Origin: Paludibacteraceae bacterium
GTDB lineage: Bacteria > Bacteroidota > Bacteroidia > Bacteroidales > Paludibacteraceae
Assembly: GCA_016292775.1 (NCBI GenBank)
Contig: JAEDFN010000003.1
Location: forward strand, 1-64,000
Direction of reading: 5' to 3'
Length of the DNA stretch: 64,000 bases
Part shown: positions 58,394 to 64,000 of the stretch, piece after piece
Layout: the number at the start of each line of letters is the position of its first letter
Position numbering within the stretch: position 1 is the stretch's first letter
The notes under the pieces: generated by a model
What the model was told of the DNA's origin: nothing
Database searches by the model: none
Seen by the model: the letters and a program-made list of their open reading frames with translations, nothing else
Made by a program: the position numbers and the translations under genes

Positions 58394-59542
58394 TTATCTG
58401 TTTTTATACATATCATCGTAATACTTTTCGTAATCACCATTTAAGATATTGTTCATCCAAGCTTCGTTTTCGAGGTACCATTTTACGGTTTTTTCAATAC
58501 CCTCTTCGAATTGCAGACTCGGTTCCCAACCCAATTCTTTTTGGAGTTTGGTAGAGTCGATAGCATATCTCATATCGTGGCCGGCTCTGTCTGTAACATA
58601 GGTGATAAGATTCATGTCTTCGCCCTCTTGTCTACCGATAAGGCGATCGACGGTATTGATAAGTACTTTAATAATATCAATATTTTTCCACTCATTAAAG
58701 CCACCAATATTATAAGTATCAGCCACTTTACCTTTATGGAAAATGGTATCAATAGCACGGGCATGATCTTCTACAAACAGCCAATCGCGAACATTTTCGC
58801 CTTTGCCATAAACCGGGAGAGGTTTTCTTTTACAAATATTATTTATAAAAAGAGGGATAAGCTTTTCCGGGAATTGGTAAGGGCCATAGTTATTAGAGCA
58901 GTTAGTTACGATAGTAGGCATACCATAGGTATCATGGAAAGCGCGTACGAAATGGTCGGAAGAAGCCTTAGAAGCGGAATAAGGGCTATGAGGGTTATAT
59001 TTTGTAGTTTCGTAAAAGAAATCAGTACCATAAGCGAGGTGGTGAGTACCCGAAGAAGCCTTAGTAGTAAAAGGAGGTTTAACACCTTCAGGATTAGTAA
59101 GTTCCAGTGCACCATACACCTCATCTGTAGAGATATGGTAAAATAGCTTACCATCATATTTTTCCGGTAAAGACTCCCAATAAAGTTTTGCCGCTTGCAA
59201 AAGAGATAAAGTACCCATAACATTAGTACGGGCAAAAGTAAAAGGATCTTTAATACTTCTATCTACATGGCTTTCAGCGGCAAGGTGAATAACACCATCT
59301 ATTTTTTCATTAACGAAGAGTGGATAAATAGTGTCGAAATCAGCGATATCAGCTTTAACAAAAGAGTAGTTATCACTATTTTCCACATCTTTTAAATTTT
59401 CCAAATTTCCGGCATAAGTAAGTTTATCGAGATTGATAATTCGATAATTAGGATATTTATTTACGAAAAGTCGAACCACATGACTTCCTATAAATCCGGC
59501 GCCACCGGTTATTAAAATTGTACGGTCGAAAGTAGTTTTCAT
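58394..59542 (-). CDS. rfbB: dTDP-glucose 4,6-dehydratase
   Basis: Second enzyme of dTDP-L-rhamnose synthesis. The 382-aa SDR-fold protein shows GGAGFIGSHV, AESHVDRSI, and the Y-x3-K catalytic pair in YSASKAS. Length is a little above the ~355-aa norm through short internal segments. Last of the rfbA-C-D-B run, 8 nt after rfbD. The NPCBM-repeat gene follows after 18 nt. Confidence 0.95.
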   Translation of the reverse strand: MKTTFDRTILITGGAGFIGSHVVRLFVNKYPNYRIINLDKLTYAGNLENLKDVENSDNYSFVKADIADFDTIYPLFVNEKIDGVIHLAAESHVDRSIKDPFTFARTNVMGTLSLLQAAKLYWESLPEKYDGKLFYHISTDEVYGALELTNPEGVKPPFTTKASSGTHHLAYGTDFFYETTKYNPHSPYSASKASSDHFVRAFHDTYGMPTIVTNCSNNYGPYQFPEKLIPLFINNICKRKPLPVYGKGENVRDWLFVEDHARAIDTIFHKGKVADTYNIGGFNEWKNIDIIKVLINTVDRLIGRQEGEDMNLITYVTDRAGHDMRYAIDSTKLQKELGWEPSLQFEEGIEKTVKWYLENEAWMNNILNGDYEKYYDDMYKNR

Positions 59543-59550
59543 ATAATTGA

Positions 59551-60405
59551 CTAATTATTAATAGTAAGCATACATTTTCTTAAAGACACCATCCAATAAG
59601 GGATGATATAATTAAAAGTAGTGGTAAATTTAGATTTGTCGAGAACTGAGAAATGCGGACGTTTCACTTTACTAGGAAACTCGTCGCTATGAATAGGTTT
59701 GATATAGCATTTGTTTCCGGCGAAATCGGCGATAACGGTAGCAAAGTCGAACCAAGAGCAGACCCCCTCATTAGAGAAGTGGTAAATACCTTTTTTATCA
59801 AGCATATTATTCTCAATAATATGAGAGATAGCATCGGCGAGGTCGCCTGCAAAAGTAGGAGTACCCACTTGGTCGAAGATAACATTGAGAGAATCTTTTT
59901 CTGCAGTAAGGCGCATCATAGTTTTCACAAAATTATTACCCCATTTAGAATAAAGCCATGCAGTGCGAAGGATAATATAATTACAATCTACATTAATAAT
60001 ACACTCTTCACCTGCGAGTTTTGTACGGCCATAAGCGCCTGTAGGATTTGTATTTACATCTTCCTTATAAGGAATATTTGCATCACCATTGAATACATAA
60101 TCGGTAGAGACATGTATTAAAGTAGCATTGTTACATTTACAAGCATTAGCTAAATTTTCGACAGCCTTAGCATTAATACGAAAGGCAGTAACTTCGTCAT
60201 CTTCCGCTTTATCCACATTAGTATAAGCAGCACAATTCACCACGACATTAATTTTTTCTTTTGACATAAACGAGATAACAGCATTATAGTCGGTTATGTC
60301 AAGCTCTTCAACATCAGTAAAGATGTAGTTATTATTACTTTGTAAAGCAACGCGTTGCATTTCGTGGCCTAATTGACCATTTGCGCCGGTAACAAGAATA
60401 TTCAT
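59551..60405 (-). CDS. rfbD: dTDP-4-dehydrorhamnose reductase
   Basis: Final reductase producing dTDP-L-rhamnose. The 284-aa SDR protein begins ILVTGANGQLG and has the STDYVFNG and YGRTKLAGE (Y-x3-K) motifs. The in-frame start at 60495 would overlap rfbC by 89 nt; the ATG at 60405 gives the family start 1 nt after rfbC. Product rhamnose probably goes to LPS or capsule. Confidence 0.94.
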   Translation of the reverse strand: MNILVTGANGQLGHEMQRVALQSNNNYIFTDVEELDITDYNAVISFMSKEKINVVVNCAAYTNVDKAEDDEVTAFRINAKAVENLANACKCNNATLIHVSTDYVFNGDANIPYKEDVNTNPTGAYGRTKLAGEECIINVDCNYIILRTAWLYSKWGNNFVKTMMRLTAEKDSLNVIFDQVGTPTFAGDLADAISHIIENNMLDKKGIYHFSNEGVCSWFDFATVIADFAGNKCYIKPIHSDEFPSKVKRPHFSVLDKSKFTTTFNYIIPYWMVSLRKCMLTINN

Positions 60406-60406
60406 A

Positions 60407-60976
60407 TCAGTATAACACATCATTAAAGTTAAACAACCATTCCGCATCTTTGAGTAGAGGGTGTTTTTTATCTTTTTCAGAGAGAACCACATCATCAGCC
60501 GGGATACGCCAATCGATATTTAGAGTTGGGTCGTTCCAAGCGATAGCACCTTCATACTGAGGGGCATAGAAATTATCGCATTTATATTGAAAAATCACCT
60601 CATCAGAGAGAACGCTAAATCCGTGAGCAAAACCGCGAGGTATAAAGAATTGGCGATGATTATCGGCAGAGAGTTCCACAGCGACATATTTGCCGAAAGT
60701 AGGAGAACCCACTCTGATATCGACAGCAACATCGAGCACAGCCCCTTTAATCACCCTCACCAATTTACTTTGAGCGAAAGGAGGTTTTTGAAAATGAAGG
60801 CCTCGGAGTACTCCATAAGAGGATTTACTCTCATTATCTTGCACAAAATGAATTTCACGAACATTGGCAAAGAAATCTCTTTCTGAGAAAGACTCAAAGA
60901 AATATCCTCTATCATCATTAAAGATACGAGGTTCAATAATCACCACACCATCGAGGTCTGTTTTAATTACATTCAT
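60407..60976 (-). CDS. rfbC: dTDP-4-dehydrorhamnose 3,5-epimerase
   Basis: Cupin-fold epimerase of the dTDP-rhamnose pathway. The 189-aa protein shows FVQDNESKSSYGVLRGLHFQ in part (His catalytic), FFIPRGFAHGF and the conserved YAPQYEGAIAWNDP. 13 nt after rfbA. Normal length. Confidence 0.95.
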   Translation of the reverse strand: MNVIKTDLDGVVIIEPRIFNDDRGYFFESFSERDFFANVREIHFVQDNESKSSYGVLRGLHFQKPPFAQSKLVRVIKGAVLDVAVDIRVGSPTFGKYVAVELSADNHRQFFIPRGFAHGFSVLSDEVIFQYKCDNFYAPQYEGAIAWNDPTLNIDWRIPADDVVLSEKDKKHPLLKDAEWLFNFNDVLY

Positions 60977-60989
60977 AGTGAATCGACAA

Positions 60990-61874
60990 TTATCTATTAA
61001 TATCGTTAGCTAATTTAAGGAGGTACTGACCATATTGATTTTTGCTCATAGGCTGAGCCAATTCTCTTAATTTCTCGTTAGTTATCCAACCATGGCGATA
61101 AGCAATACCCTCAAGGCAAGCAATTTTAAGGCCTTGACGTTTTTCGATAACCTCAACGAAAATAGAAGCTTCGGCAAGAGAGTCATGAGTACCGGTATCG
61201 AGCCAAGCGAAGCCACGGCCAAGAGTTTGCACTTTAAGTTCACCATCAGCGAGGAACTCTTGATTGACGGTAGTAATCTCCAATTCGCCACGGGCCGAAG
61301 GTTTAATATGTTTTGCCACCTCCACCACTTTATTAGGGTAGAAATAGAGACCTACCACGGCATAATTAGACTTAGGGTTTTTAGGTTTTTCTTCTATTGA
61401 GAGGCAATTACCATTGACATCGAATTCAGCTACGCCATAGCGTTCAGGGTCATCAACCCAATATCCGAAAACCGTAGCTTTATTATTATTCTCAGCATCA
61501 ACAACAGCCTCTTTAAGGAGAGCAGAGAAGCCCATACCATGGAAAATATTGTCGCCAAGAACGAGGCAAACGGAGTCATTACCAATGAATTTTTCACCGA
61601 TAATGAACGCTTGAGCGAGACCATCCGGGGAAGGTTGTTCTGCATATTCAAGGTGTAGTCCATAATCGGAACCATCGCCAAGTAATCTTTTGAAAGCAGG
61701 CAAATCTTGTGGTGTAGAGATAACCAAAATATCTCTTATTCCGGCAAGCATAAGTACTGAGATAGGATAATAAACCATTGGCTTATCATAAATAGGCAAG
61801 AGTTGTTTACTAACCCCTTTAGTAATAGGATAAAGACGAGTACCACTACCGCCGGCTAAAACTATTCCTTTCAT
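60990..61874 (-). CDS. rfbA: Glucose-1-phosphate thymidylyltransferase
   Basis: First enzyme of dTDP-rhamnose synthesis: glucose-1-phosphate plus dTTP to dTDP-glucose. The 294-aa nucleotidyltransferase has [11 protein letters not shown] and DNIFHG, with LDTGTHDSL. 28 nt after the thioredoxin gene. Gene order rfbA-C-D-B fits the pathway. Confidence 0.96.
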   Translation of the reverse strand: MKGIVLAGGSGTRLYPITKGVSKQLLPIYDKPMVYYPISVLMLAGIRDILVISTPQDLPAFKRLLGDGSDYGLHLEYAEQPSPDGLAQAFIIGEKFIGNDSVCLVLGDNIFHGMGFSALLKEAVVDAENNNKATVFGYWVDDPERYGVAEFDVNGNCLSIEEKPKNPKSNYAVVGLYFYPNKVVEVAKHIKPSARGELEITTVNQEFLADGELKVQTLGRGFAWLDTGTHDSLAEASIFVEVIEKRQGLKIACLEGIAYRHGWITNEKLRELAQPMSKNQYGQYLLKLANDINR

Positions 61875-61902
61875 AATATAGATATAAGGTTAAAAATTTA
61901 TA

Positions 61903-62394
61903 TTACTTTACATTTAAAGTATCTGTAGAGAAGATGTACTTATTAATATATTCGATGCATTCGGCTTTTGTTCTATACCCTATTTCTTTTACATAATCGC
62001 CATTCATAGGGACATAGATAACGGAAGGCACACTCTCGATATTAAATAATTTAGCGAGTTCACCATTTTTTTCGGCATCAATTTTGTGAACATAAATAAC
62101 ATCACTCATTTCCAGAGCGATAGAATCGAGAATTGGAGACAGCATTTTGCAAGGAGGGCACCAAGTAGTATAGAAATCCAAAATACAAGGTTTATCACCC
62201 TTATAGTCCCATTGAAGATTTGTATCATCATCTCCTGTAAAAAAGAGTTCTACCCCAACAGTTTTTTCAACAGACGCTTCAGTCACCATCTCGCTGTTAT
62301 CATTTTCATCACACTTTTGCTCCTTACTATTACAAGCAGCAAAAGAAATCATTGCCAAAGAGGCAAACAGAACCAAATACTTAAATGTTTTCAT
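61903..62394 (-). CDS. Thioredoxin-fold lipoprotein
   Basis: A 163-aa lipoprotein (lipobox SFAAC) with a thioredoxin fold and active site WCPPCK. The CPPC variant is oxidising-to-reducing flexible and differs from thioredoxin's CGPC. Probably a periplasmic disulphide or cytochrome-maturation type reductant. Start overlaps the upstream DUF4834 stop by 4 nt (ATGA). Confidence 0.88.
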   Translation of the reverse strand: MKTFKYLVLFASLAMISFAACNSKEQKCDENDNSEMVTEASVEKTVGVELFFTGDDDTNLQWDYKGDKPCILDFYTTWCPPCKMLSPILDSIALEMSDVIYVHKIDAEKNGELAKLFNIESVPSVIYVPMNGDYVKEIGYRTKAECIEYINKYIFSTDTLNVK

Positions 62395-62684
62395 AAATCT
62401 TTATTTTCATTATCATTAATTTCTTCAAAATCAACATATTCACCCTCTGAATCAGGTATTATCTTATCTCCTCTTTTGTACTTTATATGAGTAGACAAAT
62501 TTTCTAAAAATTCATCTTCCCCATCATCTATAACTATATAATCATCATTTACATTATGATATTTGTCAGTAGGAGTATGTTTTTTTCTATGAAACAAGTT
62601 CATCACTCTTACAACGACAAACAAGATAATAAACAGGATAAAAAACAATAAAAATCCGAAGATAAGCAATAATCCTTGAATCAT
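62391..62684 (-). CDS. DUF4834-like small membrane protein
   Basis: A 97-aa protein with one N-terminal TM helix (about 3-25), a basic segment and an acidic tail (VDFEEINDNEN) typical of DUF4834. Function unknown. An in-frame TTG 6 nt upstream (62690) is less likely than ATG 62684. Coupled to the thioredoxin lipoprotein gene. Confidence 0.75.
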   Translation of the reverse strand: MIQGLLLIFGFLLFFILFIILFVVVRVMNLFHRKKHTPTDKYHNVNDDYIVIDDGEDEFLENLSTHIKYKRGDKIIPDSEGEYVDFEEINDNENKDL

Positions 62685-62690
62685 AATCAA

Positions 62691-63119
62691 TTATTTAAAT
62701 AATAGATATTTACGAGCAAAAAAGTTAAATAAAAACACCACTATAGTAGCAATGATTTTCGAATACATATGATACCAACCGATAATCGAAGTAAAAAGCC
62801 AAATAATGAACGTATTGATACCGAGACCAACAGCACCGATAATAGAGAAATATATGAAGTGCATATATACTCTTTTTTGCGGTTTTTTATCGAACACCCA
62901 AAAAAGGCTCATCAAATAGTTTACGAGTCCGCCGGTGACATGTGAAATAGCCTGAGCAATAAGATAATGCATGCCACACAAATCCACCAGTACATATTGC
63001 AGAGTGAAATCTACAATAAAAGCGGCTATACCAACGAAGAAATTTCTAAACAACTGAATAAAAACATTCGACGACGGCGTATATAATATTTTCTTTAATG
63101 CGCTTAATACATTAGTCAT
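62691..63119 (-). CDS. GtrA-family membrane protein
   Basis: A 142-aa protein with four TM helices and the GtrA signatures FFVGIAAFIVDFTLQY and LNYLMSLFWVF-like segment. GtrA proteins are thought to flip or transfer lipid-linked sugars. Proximity to rfb genes supports a role in surface-glycan assembly. 3 nt after the amylase gene. Confidence 0.88.
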   Translation of the reverse strand: MTNVLSALKKILYTPSSNVFIQLFRNFFVGIAAFIVDFTLQYVLVDLCGMHYLIAQAISHVTGGLVNYLMSLFWVFDKKPQKRVYMHFIYFSIIGAVGLGINTFIIWLFTSIIGWYHMYSKIIATIVVFLFNFFARKYLLFK

Positions 63120-63122
63120 ATA

Positions 63123-64000
63123 TCAATACAATACTTCAGATGACAAAGGAGGTAATGTGATAGTAATAAAGTAGTCGCCTGAATACTTATATTCGTGACC
63201 GAAAAGGGAATTATACTCCTCTTTATCGCCATCGAATTTATCTATATTCACATTAAAAGTATATGGTTCATTAGTATTATTAATAAACACTACAACGGTA
63301 GTATCGAAATATTTACGGGCGTAAGCATAAATATTTTCATCCACGCTAAGTTCAATAAAATCGCCATAAATAAGGGCCATATTAGAAGTACGAAGATGGT
63401 TTAATTTAGCCACATGGTCGAATAGATTTTTCTCTCTATTATTCCAATTATCGAAATACATCATACGTCTACAATCAGGGTCGTTACCGCCGGTCATACC
63501 GATTTCATCGCCATAATAAATAACGGGCACACCCGGGATAGTAGTATTAAAAGTATGGAAAAGAGCTAATTTATCGTAAGCCGTAGAGTCGGTAATACCG
63601 ATTTTACGAGTCCATGCAGCAGCTTTAGCATCCTCACCCACCTTCAAGTCGCCGGAAGCGAGAGCCATAAAGCGAGGTTTATCATGGTTTCCGGAGATAT
63701 ATCCCATCAGGTTATGAACTCCATACACCTTGAGGCTGGAGTTTAAGATATTGCTAAGTCGCTTCATAGTACCGCCACTCACACCATTGAAAGCAGAATT
63801 GGCTTCATCATATACATTAAAATCGAACTGACCATTAAGCATACCACTATTAACATAACTTGCCATGAGTTCCGGACTACCATAAGATTCACCTATTTGG
63901 TAGAAATATCCGTTATTATCATACTGTTTTAGTTTATAGGTCAACATACGCCAAAATACTTCATTGACATGTTTACAGGCGTCGTGACGGAAACCATCGA
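63123..64000 (-). CDS. GH13 alpha-amylase-family protein (5' part beyond window)
   Basis: C-terminal part of a GH13 glycosidase; the reading frame is open through the window edge at 64000. Visible catalytic parts: nucleophile Asp in DGFRHDACKHV, general-acid Glu in QIGESYG, and the transition-state pair in GNHDKPR. The C-terminal beta domain ends SSEVLY; no type IX sorting domain is present, unlike the amylase at 4329. Start and signal peptide cannot be seen. First gene of the minus-strand run through the rfb genes. Confidence 0.9.
   Translation of the reverse strand, partial: DGFRHDACKHVNEVFWRMLTYKLKQYDNNGYFYQIGESYGSPELMASYVNSGMLNGQFDFNVYDEANSAFNGVSGGTMKRLSNILNSSLKVYGVHNLMGYISGNHDKPRFMALASGDLKVGEDAKAAAWTRKIGITDSTAYDKLALFHTFNTTIPGVPVIYYGDEIGMTGGNDPDCRRMMYFDNWNNREKNLFDHVAKLNHLRTSNMALIYGDFIELSVDENIYAYARKYFDTTVVVFINNTNEPYTFNVNIDKFDGDKEEYNSLFGHEYKYSGDYFITITLPPLSSEVLY

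Noticed and set aside
58511..59146. 211-codon open frame antisense to rfbB
   Set aside because: No conserved motif, and it lies wholly within the well-supported rfbB gene; it is a compositional shadow.
1..64000. CRISPR array, prophage or insertion sequence
   Set aside because: No regularly spaced repeats, transposase, integrase, or terminal inverted repeats with target duplications were seen in the window.

Overview
The window looks like a chromosomal segment from a low-GC, anaerobic or fermentative member of the Bacteroidota, most likely order Bacteroidales. Evidence: Bacteroidota-type -7 boxes (TAnnTTTG) upstream of many genes, type IX secretion (T9SS) C-terminal sorting domains, DUF4270 and DUF4834 proteins, an IspG with the central insertion, a TIGR02757 protein, and a strictly anaerobic class III ribonucleotide reductase. 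I cannot name a genus.

Layout. 1-7.1 kb: operon nrdD-nrdG-transglutaminase-like protein-T9SS-secreted GH13 amylase, closed by a strong terminator. 7.2-12.0 kb: catalytically degenerate GT5-like protein, DUF4270 lipoprotein, ClpC. Next comes tRNA-Lys(CTT) with its own terminator. 12.4-23.0 kb: gpmI followed by an envelope-biogenesis operon (parvulin, SurA-like lipoprotein, SurA, OstA-like protein, Usp-like protein, LysM/periplasmic-binding fusion, PorT-like barrel). 23.1-30.7 kb (minus strand): comF, a TIGR02757 gene, an MFP-RND-TolC efflux system and a 222-aa unknown, apparently one operon. 30.9-38.4 kb: coaX, outer-membrane protein, TPR protein, lptC, CorC-type protein, then PpiD. 38.6-42.3 kb: Kef-type antiporter and ispG, followed by a decayed ABC-transporter remnant. 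42.6-45.3 kb: trmD, ttcA-like, serS. 45.4-49.7 kb (minus): T9SS adhesin-like protein and a barrel protein. 50.0-55.5 kb: M23/LysM endopeptidase, lpd, metG, an HGSNAT/DUF5009-like membrane protein. 55.6-64.0 kb (minus): amylase (cut by the window edge), GtrA, DUF4834, thioredoxin lipoprotein, rfbA-C-D-B (dTDP-L-rhamnose) and a large protein with four NPCBM-like domains.

Most of the region is housekeeping and envelope biology: periplasmic folding, LPS transport, rhamnose supply, peptidoglycan turnover and secreted glycan-active enzymes. No CRISPR array, phage, IS element or integrase was seen. The most unusual items are the relic at 42272-42550, which joins the start of an ABC ATPase gene to the end of an ABC-2 permease gene; the NPCBM-repeat protein with a glycine-zipper insertion; and a putative PD-(D/E)xK-like protein at the end of the efflux operon. 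Codon third positions also differ sharply by strand (A-ending on plus, T-ending on minus), which suggests strong replication-strand bias.
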